From Candidatus Enterenecus stercoripullorum (GTDB lineage Bacteria; Bacillota; Clostridia; Oscillospirales; Oscillospiraceae): DNA of 35,921 nt. Below, one piece after another: positions 25,309 through 33,976 of the stretch. Each line of letters opens with the position of its first letter. Within the stretch, counting starts at the first letter, position 1. The DNA is taken from assembly GCA_018716015.1 (NCBI GenBank), contig DVKM01000013.1:1-35921 (forward strand). The letters run 5' to 3'. The translations under genes were made by a program, and so were the position numbers. The notes under the pieces are model-generated. The model was not told where the DNA came from, did not search any database, and saw only the letters and a list, made by a program, of their open reading frames with translations.

Positions 25309-25464
25309 TCACACCCCGGGAGGAGCATCCCGGCCGTCTTTGCCGGAGGGCGTCCGGCTGAGCCGGGTGAGCACGCTGACGATGCCGATGATCACCAGGA
25401 TGACCACGAAGATGGCCAGCATGCCAAGGCCCATGACTTCCAGGGCAATGAGGGTGTTTTTCAT
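25309..25464 (-). CDS. 51-aa single-TM OadG/MmdE-like small subunit (absent from supplied ORF track)
   Basis: MKNTLIALEVMGLGMLAIFVVILVIIGIVSVLTRLSRTPSGKDGRDAPPGV*; 15 bp downstream of the beta-subunit stop; MGLGM...IG.VS resembles OadG N-terminal TM. Confidence 0.7.
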   Translation of the reverse strand: MKNTLIALEVMGLGMLAIFVVILVIIGIVSVLTRLSRTPSGKDGRDAPPGV

Positions 25465-25479
25465 CGTCAATGCCTCCAA

Positions 25480-26625
25480 TCAGATCAGGGCGGGGATCAG
25501 GTTGAGCAGGATGCCGCCGGCCAGCACCGAGCCGATCTGGCCGGAGACGTTGGCGCCGATGGCGTGCATCAGCAGGTGGTTCTGGTCGTCCTCCTGGAGG
25601 GCCATTTTCTGAATCACCCGGGCGGACATGGGGAAGGCGGAGATGCCCGCGGCCCCGATCATGGGGTTGATCTTCCCGCCCTGGGGCAGGAACAGGTTCA
25701 TGACCTTGGCGCACAGCACGCCGCCGATGGTGTCCATGATGAAGCCCAGCAGGCCCAGGCACATGATGAGAATGGTCTGCAGGTTCACAAACTGGTCGGC
25801 CTTCATGGAGAAGGAGATGGTAATGCCCAGCAGCAGGGTGATGATATTGGCAAACTCATTTTGCGCGGTCTGGGATAGGGAGGACAGCACCCCGCACTCC
25901 CGCAGCAGGTTGCCAAACATGAGAAAGCCCACCAGAGATACGGACATGGGGGCCACCAGCCCGGCGATGATGGTCACGATGATGGGAAACAGGATGCGGG
26001 TGGTTCTGGAGATGTTCCGGGGGTTGTAGGGCATGCGGATGAGCCGCTCCTTCCTGGTGGTGACCAACTTGATGGCAAAGGGCTGTACAATGGGCACCAG
26101 GGCCATGTAGGAGTAGGCGGCCACGGCGATGGCGCCGATGTAGTTGGAGTTGAAGATCTGGGACACCAGCAGGGCGGTGGGCCCGTCGGCAGCGGCCACG
26201 CTGGCGATGGAGGCGGCGTCCAGCAGGCCGAAGCCCAGCAGGGTGGCCACCACCAGGGAGAAGAAGACACCGAACTGGGCGGCCGCGCCGAAGATCATCA
26301 TCTTGGGGTTGGACAGCAGGGGGCCGAAGTCGATCATGGCCCCGATGCCGATGAAGAGCAGGATGGGCAGGGCCTCGGAGGCCTCGATGGTGGTCTCAAA
26401 CAGCCACTGGATGATGCCGGGGGCCTCGATGCCCCCCTGGAGGGTCTGGTCCAGCACCCCGGAAAAGGGGAGGTTGACCAGGATGGCGCCAAAGCCCATG
26501 GGCAGGAGCAGGGCGGGCTCAAAGCCCTTTTGGATGGCCAGGTAGATCAGCACGCCGCCGATGACATACATGATCAGCTGCTGCCAGGTGATGGCCATAA
26601 TGCCGGAAAGCAGGAAATCCAACAA
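25480..26625 (-). CDS. oadB: Sodium-translocating decarboxylase subunit beta (OadB/GcdB/MmdB family)
   Basis: ILLFIGIGAMIDFGPLLSNPKMMIFGAAAQFGVF..DGPTALLVSQIF..AVAAYSYMALVPIVQP..GFLMFGNLLRECGV..NPMIGAAGISAFPMSARV. Confidence 0.95.
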   Translation of the reverse strand: MLDFLLSGIMAITWQQLIMYVIGGVLIYLAIQKGFEPALLLPMGFGAILVNLPFSGVLDQTLQGGIEAPGIIQWLFETTIEASEALPILLFIGIGAMIDFGPLLSNPKMMIFGAAAQFGVFFSLVVATLLGFGLLDAASIASVAAADGPTALLVSQIFNSNYIGAIAVAAYSYMALVPIVQPFAIKLVTTRKERLIRMPYNPRNISRTTRILFPIIVTIIAGLVAPMSVSLVGFLMFGNLLRECGVLSSLSQTAQNEFANIITLLLGITISFSMKADQFVNLQTILIMCLGLLGFIMDTIGGVLCAKVMNLFLPQGGKINPMIGAAGISAFPMSARVIQKMALQEDDQNHLLMHAIGANVSGQIGSVLAGGILLNLIPALI

Positions 26626-26657
26626 ATAACACTCCCTTCAGTTGTAAGCCCGTTTCC

Positions 26658-27035
26658 TCAGTTCAGAACGGCCAGCACCGCGTTGGCGTCCACGCTGTCG
26701 CCCTGGCTGACCAGGACCTGGATCACGGCGCTGTCCCGGGGGGCGGTGATCTCGTTCTCCATCTTCATGGCCTCCAGGATCATCAGCACCTGTCCCTTCT
26801 TCACCGGCGTGCCCGCCGCCGCCTGCACCGACACGATGGTGCCGGGCATGGGGGCCCTGACCGGCTCTCCGGCAGCCGGGGCCGGAGCGGCGGTGGGAGC
26901 CGCCGGGACAGGCGCGGCAGCCTGGACCGGGGCGTGGGCAGGGGTGGGGATGTCGGTCACGCTGAGCAGGGTGGCCTGGGCGTTTTCCACCTCCACCTCG
27001 TAGTTTTTTCCGTTCAATGTCACAATATATTTCAT
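26658..27035 (-). CDS. Biotin carboxyl carrier protein subunit
   Basis: Ala/Pro-rich linker then [44 protein letters not shown], biotinyl-lysine motif EAMKMEN. Confidence 0.95.
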   Translation of the reverse strand: MKYIVTLNGKNYEVEVENAQATLLSVTDIPTPAHAPVQAAAPVPAAPTAAPAPAAGEPVRAPMPGTIVSVQAAAGTPVKKGQVLMILEAMKMENEITAPRDSAVIQVLVSQGDSVDANAVLAVLN

Positions 27036-27052
27036 GATGTTTTCCTCCGGCC

Positions 27053-27382
27053 TTAGAGTGGTCTGATAGACGTGACCTGTTTTCCGTTGAAGTCATCCCC
27101 CAGGGTGTCGGCCACGATGGCGATGATGAGCGCGGCAGTCTGCTCGTCACAGTTCACCAGCTTGCATTGGGCAAGGATGGGACCGCCGGGGGCGGGGGTG
27201 ATCGGGGGGACTTGGGTCTCCGGTTGAGCGGCCTGCCCCGGCGCGGCCTGGGCGGCGGCGCGCTTGTTTCGAGCCGAGGACACGATATAGGTGATTACAG
27301 CCAGCGCAATGGCCAGCACGGCCAGCACCGCCAGCATGCCCAGCTCGGACAGTCCCAGGGTTTGGGCAATACTTTTTTCCAT
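27053..27382 (-). CDS. OadG-family gamma subunit
   Basis: Single N-terminal TM ([21 protein letters not shown]), Pro/Ala linker, polar C terminus; operon context. Confidence 0.75.
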   Translation of the reverse strand: MEKSIAQTLGLSELGMLAVLAVLAIALAVITYIVSSARNKRAAAQAAPGQAAQPETQVPPITPAPGGPILAQCKLVNCDEQTAALIIAIVADTLGDDFNGKQVTSIRPL

Positions 27383-27393
27383 ATGCCTTCACC

Positions 27394-28770
27394 TCACGCC
27401 TTTCGGATGGAATAGGTCACGGTCCGGCTCTCCTTGTCTAGCCGCTTCTGGAAGAAGTTTTTGGCCACCACCGGGAACAGCGCATAGGACAGCACATCCT
27501 CCTCTGAGCGGGCCAGCGCTCCGATTTCAGCCTTGCATACCTCGTAGCCCGGCTTCAGGGTGTCGGCGAAGCGGCCCTCAATCACCGGCTCGCCGCCCAG
27601 CACCTTCCGGCGCAGTTCCTCGCTGACCGTGCCGGGGGCCCGGCCGTATTCCCCCCGCAGATAGGCCTTGATCTCCTTGGAGACGTTTTTGTACCGCTGG
27701 CCGGCCAGCACGTTGGCTACGGCCTGCGCCCCCACCATCTGGCTGGAGGGGGTCACCAGGGGAGGATAGCCCAGGTCAGCCCGCACCCGGGGGGTCTCCT
27801 CCAGCACTTCCGGCAGGCGGTCCAGGGCGTTTTGCGCCGTCAGCTGGGCCACCAGGTTGGACAGCATACCCCCGGGGATCTGGTAGGTCAGGGCGTCGGT
27901 TTCGGTGGTCATGACGATGGGGGTGAGCAGGCCGCTCTTCAGGGCCCGGGCCTGGATGGGCTTGAAGTAATCGTTGATCTGCTTGAGCAGGTCTTCCCGC
28001 AGCCCGGTGTCCAGCCCCATCTCCTTCAGGGCGTAGTGCATGGACTCGGTGGGGGGCTGGGAAGTGCCGCCGGAGAAGCAGGAGATGGCGCAGTCGATGG
28101 TGTCCGCCCCCGCCTCGGCGGCCTTGAGCAGCGTCATGGAGGCCAGGCCCGTGGTACTGTGGGTGTGTACCACGATGGGCAGTTTGACATGCTTTTTCAG
28201 GGCAGTGACCAGTTCATAGGCCACCTTTGGAGTCATGATGCCCGCCATGTCCTTGATGCACACGCTGTGGCAGCCCATGGCCTCCAGATCCTTACCCAGC
28301 TCCACAAAGCTGTCCAGGCTGTGGATGGGGCTGGTGGTGTAACACAGGGCGCCCTGGACCTGGGCGCCGGCCTTCCTGGCCTCGTCCACCGCCACCTCTA
28401 TGTTGCGCAGGTCGTTGAGCGCGTCGAAGATGCGAATGACGTCAATGCCGTTTTCCACCGATTTTCTTACAAATTTCCGGACAATGTCGTCGGGGTAGTG
28501 CTTGTAGCCCAGCAGGTTCTGGCCCCGCAGCAGCATTTGCAGCCTGGTGTGTTTCACATGCTTGCGGATGGTGCGTAGCCGCTCCCAGGGGTCCTCGTCC
28601 AGGTACCGCAGGCAGGAGTCGAAGGTGGCCCCGCCCCAGCACTCCAGGGAGGCGTAGCCCGCCTGGTCCATCACCTCCAGAATGGGCTGGAAGTCCTTCA
28701 GAGGCATGCGGGTGGCGATCAGCGACTGGTTGGCGTCTCTCAGCATGGTTTCTGTGATATGGATCTTCAT
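27394..28770 (-). CDS. oadA: Oxaloacetate decarboxylase-type carboxyltransferase (alpha subunit without biotin domain)
   Basis: ITETMLRDANQSLIATRMPLKDFQPILEVMDQAGYASLECWGGATFDSCLRYLDEDPWERLRTIRK..LRGQNLLGYKHYPDDIV..RIFDALND: 5S/OadA signature. Confidence 0.95.
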   Translation of the reverse strand: MKIHITETMLRDANQSLIATRMPLKDFQPILEVMDQAGYASLECWGGATFDSCLRYLDEDPWERLRTIRKHVKHTRLQMLLRGQNLLGYKHYPDDIVRKFVRKSVENGIDVIRIFDALNDLRNIEVAVDEARKAGAQVQGALCYTTSPIHSLDSFVELGKDLEAMGCHSVCIKDMAGIMTPKVAYELVTALKKHVKLPIVVHTHSTTGLASMTLLKAAEAGADTIDCAISCFSGGTSQPPTESMHYALKEMGLDTGLREDLLKQINDYFKPIQARALKSGLLTPIVMTTETDALTYQIPGGMLSNLVAQLTAQNALDRLPEVLEETPRVRADLGYPPLVTPSSQMVGAQAVANVLAGQRYKNVSKEIKAYLRGEYGRAPGTVSEELRRKVLGGEPVIEGRFADTLKPGYEVCKAEIGALARSEEDVLSYALFPVVAKNFFQKRLDKESRTVTYSIRKA

Positions 28771-28866
28771 GCGCTCACTCCTTCACGTTATATATTGCAA
28801 AATATAAAAAATATGCTTGATACATGCTTTTTATGTTGTAGAAAACATACAAAGCGTTCAAGTTAT

Positions 28867-28894
28867 ATAATACCATAAACCACACATTTTGCAA
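28867..28894 (-). promoter_or_regulatory. Predicted promoter for decarboxylase operon
   Basis: Minus strand TTGCAA-16 nt-TATTAT. Confidence 0.55.
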
Positions 28895-29032
28895 GAGAAA
28901 GAAGAAAGAATTTGCCAAATTTGTATGGCGGGGCCTGCCGCGCGGAAGGGTGGGGAGCCGTCTTTGGGAGGACGGCCGATCTCTGCGCCTGGTTTTTGGA
29001 AAAAGGAGGAGAGCGCCCCGGAAAAACAGCAC

Positions 29033-29063
29033 GGCTCCCGCGGCCTATCTGGCCGCGGGAGCC
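29033..29063 (-). terminator. Terminator downstream of lipoprotein
   Basis: GGCTCCCGCGGCC-5 nt-GGCCGCGGGAGCC, then TGTTTTTCC on minus strand. Confidence 0.8.
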
Positions 29064-29096
29064 GCGGGTTCTCTTTGGAGCATTGGGATTTGGCGC

Positions 29097-29804
29097 TCAG
29101 CTGTTCAGATCCACCGCCTGACCGTTGCCGTCGGTACCCTGGGCGGTGGTGCGGTCCACGGTGTACCAGGCGCAGGTGGAGTTGTGGTCCCCCAGGTTCT
29201 CATAGACCTGGATGGTCACGGTGCCGTCCTCGTTGGTCTGGGCCGCTGCGGTGAGGTTCTCATTGCCCTGGGCGCCGTTCTGCTTTTTGCAGTAGGCCAG
29301 GGCCAGGTCGCACAGCTCCCGGTTGGAGTGGAACTGGAACTGGCCGGAACTCTGCTGGGAGACGTAGGTGAGCCGCTCCGTCGCGCCGTCCTCCCACAGG
29401 AAGGTAAGCGTGCCCTCTCCTTGGGTGACGTCACAGGACTGGGAGGAGTCTGCCCCACCCATGGAGAAGGAGGCCTGGTTCCCGTCCAGGATATAGGTGA
29501 AGCCAACCCCTGTGCCGTCCTCCAGGCTGGCGGTGCGGCCGGTGGCGCCGTCCGCGTCAAAGAACCAGTACTGCCCCAGGTCGGACAGCCAAGTGCCGGC
29601 CTGGAAGGTGGCGCCGGTGGCCTGGGATCCGGAGGTGGAGGGGGATTCAGAGGGCGCTTCTGAGACGCCGGACGCGGGAGATTCCGAACCCGGCTGGGAG
29701 GAATCCGCCGGGGTGTTGCCACAGCCGGCCAGGGCCAGGGTGAAGCTGAGGGACAGGGCCAGCAGGCCCACGGTCAAAAACTTGCGACTAAATTTTGTTT
29801 TCAT
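29097..29804 (-). CDS. Putative secreted lipoprotein of unknown function
   Basis: MKTKFSRKFLTVGLLALSLSFTLALAGCGNTPADSSQPGSES: signal peptide with lipobox LALAGC; Ser/Pro-rich linker. Confidence 0.85.
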   Translation of the reverse strand: MKTKFSRKFLTVGLLALSLSFTLALAGCGNTPADSSQPGSESPASGVSEAPSESPSTSGSQATGATFQAGTWLSDLGQYWFFDADGATGRTASLEDGTGVGFTYILDGNQASFSMGGADSSQSCDVTQGEGTLTFLWEDGATERLTYVSQQSSGQFQFHSNRELCDLALAYCKKQNGAQGNENLTAAAQTNEDGTVTIQVYENLGDHNSTCAWYTVDRTTAQGTDGNGQAVDLNS

Positions 29805-29977
29805 GGTAATTTTGGCTCCTTTCGCGATGCCCCGGAAGGGGGCGGGTGCCGGGGCTGGGAACTGGCGGCCCCGGGAGTCTGATTATAGCACGTGGGAGGT
29901 GGGAAAACCAATTAAAAATCGTTGAAGGTTTTGATACAAAACGGATACATTGAAAACAAATTGGAAACAAAATCCCC

Positions 29978-29998
29978 GCCCCGGCACTCAGCCGGGGC
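29978..29998 (-). terminator. Terminator downstream of nrdB
   Basis: GCCCCGGC-TGAGT-GCCGGGGC then GGGGATTTTGTTT on minus strand. Confidence 0.75.
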
Positions 29999-30095
29999 AG
30001 GGAGCCTCTGATCGAAAAAGCCTTGCAGAGTTTGCACCCGCGGGTGCGAATCCCTCAATGCTTCCGCTGGGAAAGGCTGTGCCTAGTACGACGGC

Positions 30096-31139
30096 TCAAA
30101 GGTCGTCCACCAGGGCGGTACTCTTGGCGTAGGCGGTGCTCTTGGCCTCAAAAAAGTCGGTTTTCACCAGGTTGGCGTTAGAGTACTGGCTCACCCAGGC
30201 CATATTCTCCGGCTCGCTGTCGCAGCCCTCAAACAGGCTGCCGTAGCCCAGCCCCGACCAGCGCAGGTTGCCCAGGTATTTGATGTAGTCGGTGACCATG
30301 TCCCGGGTCAGGCCGGGGATGTCGTCGCCAATGACGTAGTGGCCCCAGGCGATCTCCTGGCGCACCCCCTCCTCCAGCATTTCCCGGAGGACCTGGACGT
30401 TCTCGGGGGTGAACAGCTCGGGGTTCTCCTGCTGCAGCTCGTGGATAATATTGCGAAACAGCCACAAGTGGGTGTTCTCGTCCCGGTTGATGTACCGGAT
30501 TTCCTGGGCGGAGCCGGGCATCTTGCCCATGCGGGCCAGGTTGTAGAAAAACATGAAGCCGGAGTAGAAGTAGATACCCTCCAAGATGTAGTTGGCCATC
30601 ATCACCTTCAGCAGAGTGAAAGCGTCCTTATGCTGCTGAAACTCGTTGTACAGATCCCCGATGAAGGTGTTGCGGCGCAGCAGGTGCTCGTCGGTCTTCC
30701 ACTGGTAGAGGATGTCGTCCCGCTGGGTGGGAGAGCAGATGGTGTCCAGCATATAGCTGTAACTCTGACTGTGGACGCACTCCTGGAAGGTCTGGATGGA
30801 CAGGCACAGGTTGACCTCGTTGGCGGTGACGTACTCGCCGATGCAGGGCAGGTTGGCCGTCTGGATGGAGTCCAGGAACACCAGGAAGCTGAGGATCTTG
30901 TCGTAGGCGGTGCGCTCGGGGGCGGACAGATTGGGGTAGTCCTTCACGTCCTGGGCCAGGTTGATCTCCTCGGGGATCCAGAAGTTGTTCATGGCCTGGC
31001 GGTACCAGTCGCTCACCCAGGGATAGCGCAGGTTATTGAAGTCGTTGAGGTTGGTGGTGTTGCCGCCGATCATTCGGCGCAGGCGCACCTCGGTGTCGCC
31101 GGTGGGGTTGAACAGGGGCTTTTTCTTCAGTTCTGCCAT
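30096..31139 (-). CDS. nrdB: Class I ribonucleoside-diphosphate reductase beta subunit
   Basis: YPWVSDWYRQAMNNFWIPEEINLAQD..FLVFLDSIQTANL..QTFQECVHSQSYSYMLDTI..IRYINRDENTHLWLFRNII: NrdB ligand motifs. Confidence 0.95.
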   Translation of the reverse strand: MAELKKKPLFNPTGDTEVRLRRMIGGNTTNLNDFNNLRYPWVSDWYRQAMNNFWIPEEINLAQDVKDYPNLSAPERTAYDKILSFLVFLDSIQTANLPCIGEYVTANEVNLCLSIQTFQECVHSQSYSYMLDTICSPTQRDDILYQWKTDEHLLRRNTFIGDLYNEFQQHKDAFTLLKVMMANYILEGIYFYSGFMFFYNLARMGKMPGSAQEIRYINRDENTHLWLFRNIIHELQQENPELFTPENVQVLREMLEEGVRQEIAWGHYVIGDDIPGLTRDMVTDYIKYLGNLRWSGLGYGSLFEGCDSEPENMAWVSQYSNANLVKTDFFEAKSTAYAKSTALVDDL

Positions 31140-31164
31140 GATGTTTCTCCTCTCCGCCCGCGCG

Positions 31165-33678
31165 TCAGGACGCGCAGCTCTCGCACTCCTCCACCTCCAG
31201 GGACTTGGAGCGCACGTAGTAGATGGTCTTCACCCCGCTGCGCCAGGCCAGCAGGTACAGATCCAGCACCTGGCGCATGGTAAAGTCGTTGGTGATGTAA
31301 AGGTTCATGCTCTGGGCCTGGTCCACATGGCGCTGGCGCGCCCCGCAGGCCCGCACGCTCCAGCTCTGGTCGATGAGGTGGGCGTTCTTGTAGTACCAGT
31401 AGGTGGCGGGGGACAGCTCGGGGGCCACCCGGGGGAGCATGCTGCCCTTCTTCTCCTCCAGGAAGAAGCGGTTCATCACCGGGTCCAGCCCGGCGGTGGT
31501 GCCCGCGAGAATGCTGGTGCTGGAAGTGGGGGCCACGGCCAGCAGGTAGGCGTTGCGCATGCCCTGGCGCGCCACGGTGGCGGCCAGCTCCCGCCACTCG
31601 GGAGAGGAGTAGCCCCGCTTTTCAAAATAGGCCCCCGTCTGCCAGTCGCTGCCCTCAAAGTAGGCGTAGCTGCCCTTCTCCCCGGCAATGGCGGTGGAGG
31701 CGGCGATGGCAGCGTGGTTGATGCGCTCAAACACCCGGTCGGCGAAGGCCAAGTGTTCCTCGCTCTCCCAGGAGATGCCCCGCTTGGCCAGCATGTGGTG
31801 GTAACCGCTCACCCCCAGGCCGATGCTGCGGTAGCGCCGGTTGGTGAGCTTGGCGTAGGGCAGGGGGTAGAAGTTCAGGTCGATGACGTTGTCCAGGGCC
31901 CGCACCACGGTGCCCACCAGCTCATGGAGGTAGGCGTCGTCCTCCACCGGGATGTTGCCCAGCACCAGGGAGGCCAGGTTACACACCACGAAATCCCCGG
32001 GCCGGGTAATGGTGACCACCACCGTGTCCCCGTCCTGGGTGCGCACTTCGGTGGAGACGCTCTCGATGGGGGACATGTTCTGGGCGATCTCGGTGCACAG
32101 GTTGGAGCAGTAGATGATACCTTTGTGGCCGTTGGGGTTGGCCCGGTTCACCGCGTCCCGGTTGAAGGTGAAAGGGGTGCCCGTCTCCACGGCGGACTTG
32201 AGCACCAGACGGATGATCTCCTTGACGGTGACGGTGCGCTTGGAGATGCGGGGATCGTTCACACACTCCAGGTAGCGCCGCTCCCACTCTTCCCCATAGT
32301 AGTCCTCCAGGGCGTAGCCCTTGACAGCGAGCACCTCGTGGGGGCACAGAAGGTGCCAGGGCTGGTTGAGATCCTCCTGGGCCAGACGCCAGAACAGGTC
32401 GGGATAGCACACCGCGGGGAAGATGTCGTGGGCCTTCATCCGATCGTCGCCGTTGTTGGTGCGCAGCTGGAGAAACTCCGGCAGGTCCTTGTGCCAGGCG
32501 TCCAGGTACACCGCCGCCGCCCCCTGGCGCATGCCCAGCTGGTCCACCGCCACGGCGGTGTCGTTGACCAGCTTGATCCACCGGATCACGCCGCCGGCCG
32601 CCCCCTCAAAGCCCCGGATGCTGCCACCTGTGGCCCGCACCTTGCCGAAGTACAGCCCCATGCCGCCACCAAATTTGCTCACCTGGGCAAAGTTGTCGAT
32701 GGAGCGGTAGATGCCCTCCAAACTGTCGGGCACGGTGTCGATGAAGCAGCTGGACAGCTGGTGGTAGGGCTTGCGGGCGTTGGACAGGGTGGGGGTGGCC
32801 ATGGTCACCTCCATTTTGCTGAGCATATCGTAGAATTTTTTCACCCAGCCCAGCCGGTCGGTTTTCTCCTCCATAGCCAGGTGCAGGGCGATGCCCAGGT
32901 ACATTTCCTGGGGAGTCTCCAAGGGCACCCGCTGGTGGGTGCGGATGACATAGCGCTTGAGCAGCAGGTCCAGCCCCGCATAGGTGAGCAGTTTGTCCCG
33001 CTCCGGGCGGAGAAAGCGCGCGGCCTGCTCCAGCTCCTGCTGGGAGTAGTGCTCCAGGATGTAGGGGCCGTACAGCCCCTCATCGGTGAGGTAGCGCAGC
33101 TTGTCATAGAAGCTATGGATGCCCCGCCGCGCCAGTTCCCCGTCCAGCTCCTGCCCGAAGCGGTAGCTGAGCAGGCGGGCGGCGATGAACTCCCACCGAG
33201 GGGCCTGCTGGGTGGTGAGCTCCACCGCCGCCTTCACCAGCGCGCCCAGCGCCTCCTGCCGGGACATGCCGTCCTTTCGGAAGCTGGAGAATTTACCGCT
33301 CAGGGCGGTGAGGGAGTACGCCTCCTGGGGAAAATCCCGCTGGATGTCCATCAGGCACGCCTCCAGTCCGGGATCCCCCACCCCGTCGGCCAGCGCTTTG
33401 CGGGCCGCACGCAGCTGGGAGCGGTTCTGCCGGTACAGAATATAGCTCTTGGCTACGGCGTAAAAGCCGCCTGCCATCAGCACCTGCTCCACCTGGTCCT
33501 GGATGGCCTCCACCGTGTGGGGGCCATCCCCCATGGCCTGTTCCACGGCGTGGAGCAGCCCCTGCAAGGTGTCCCCATCCCAGGCCTGCCCCACGCTGAC
33601 AAAGGCCTTCTCCATGGCCGCAATGATTTTTTGGGCGTCATAGGTCTGTACGGCGCCGCTTCGCTTGATCACTTCCAT
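31165..33678 (-). CDS. nrdA: Class I ribonucleoside-diphosphate reductase alpha subunit
   Basis: ATP-cone start MEVIKRSGAVQTYDAQKIIAAMEKAF, catalytic NLCTEI, C-terminal redox CESCAS; RBS aggtgggcag. Confidence 0.95.
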   Translation of the reverse strand: MEVIKRSGAVQTYDAQKIIAAMEKAFVSVGQAWDGDTLQGLLHAVEQAMGDGPHTVEAIQDQVEQVLMAGGFYAVAKSYILYRQNRSQLRAARKALADGVGDPGLEACLMDIQRDFPQEAYSLTALSGKFSSFRKDGMSRQEALGALVKAAVELTTQQAPRWEFIAARLLSYRFGQELDGELARRGIHSFYDKLRYLTDEGLYGPYILEHYSQQELEQAARFLRPERDKLLTYAGLDLLLKRYVIRTHQRVPLETPQEMYLGIALHLAMEEKTDRLGWVKKFYDMLSKMEVTMATPTLSNARKPYHQLSSCFIDTVPDSLEGIYRSIDNFAQVSKFGGGMGLYFGKVRATGGSIRGFEGAAGGVIRWIKLVNDTAVAVDQLGMRQGAAAVYLDAWHKDLPEFLQLRTNNGDDRMKAHDIFPAVCYPDLFWRLAQEDLNQPWHLLCPHEVLAVKGYALEDYYGEEWERRYLECVNDPRISKRTVTVKEIIRLVLKSAVETGTPFTFNRDAVNRANPNGHKGIIYCSNLCTEIAQNMSPIESVSTEVRTQDGDTVVVTITRPGDFVVCNLASLVLGNIPVEDDAYLHELVGTVVRALDNVIDLNFYPLPYAKLTNRRYRSIGLGVSGYHHMLAKRGISWESEEHLAFADRVFERINHAAIAASTAIAGEKGSYAYFEGSDWQTGAYFEKRGYSSPEWRELAATVARQGMRNAYLLAVAPTSSTSILAGTTAGLDPVMNRFFLEEKKGSMLPRVAPELSPATYWYYKNAHLIDQSWSVRACGARQRHVDQAQSMNLYITNDFTMRQVLDLYLLAWRSGVKTIYYVRSKSLEVEECESCAS

Positions 33679-33785
33679 CTGCCCACCTGCTCTCTGTGTT
33701 TGATTTGCCGGAACGCGCCTGGCGACTGGGAACGCGCTGGCCGCGGGTCCCCGCACCGCGGGGAGAAAATGTTGACGTAACAGGC

Positions 33786-33814
33786 ATTATACACTAGATA
33801 TAGATTCTTTGCAA
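33786..33814 (-). promoter_or_regulatory. Predicted nrdA-nrdB promoter
   Basis: Minus strand TTGCAA-17 nt-TATAAT. Confidence 0.8.
33791..33806 (-). promoter_or_regulatory. NrdR-box-like site within the nrd promoter spacer
   Basis: Plus strand ACACTAGATATAGATT versus NrdR consensus ACACWATATATWGTGT: 13/16 by eye. Confidence 0.65.
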
Positions 33815-33915
33815 GCGGTAAAGCGCAAAATGTTGACCAGAGTGTCTGGGACAATTTTGTATTTTGGGACGTGGCAGGAAGCTGGAGGATTTCCTCCTCA
33901 CCCTGCGGGCTGCCC

Positions 33916-33944
33916 TTGGCTTTTTTCCCCGGGGATGGTATAAT
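33916..33944 (+). promoter_or_regulatory. Predicted recG promoter
   Basis: TTGGCT-17 nt-TATAAT upstream of ATG 33977. Confidence 0.65.
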
Positions 33945-33976
33945 GTCCGGGAAACAGCAGGCAAGGGAGGCACAGA

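Noticed and set aside
30010-30095. Possible tRNA because of GGGTGCGAATCCC, resembling a T arm
   Set aside because: No acceptor, D or anticodon arms could be paired around it and no CCA-compatible end.
31036-33780. 914-aa plus-strand ORF antisense to nrdA
   Set aside because: Mirror ORF of a GC-rich, codon-biased gene; low-complexity His/Gly/Val/Leu composition, no recognised domains; nrdA is unambiguous on the other strand.
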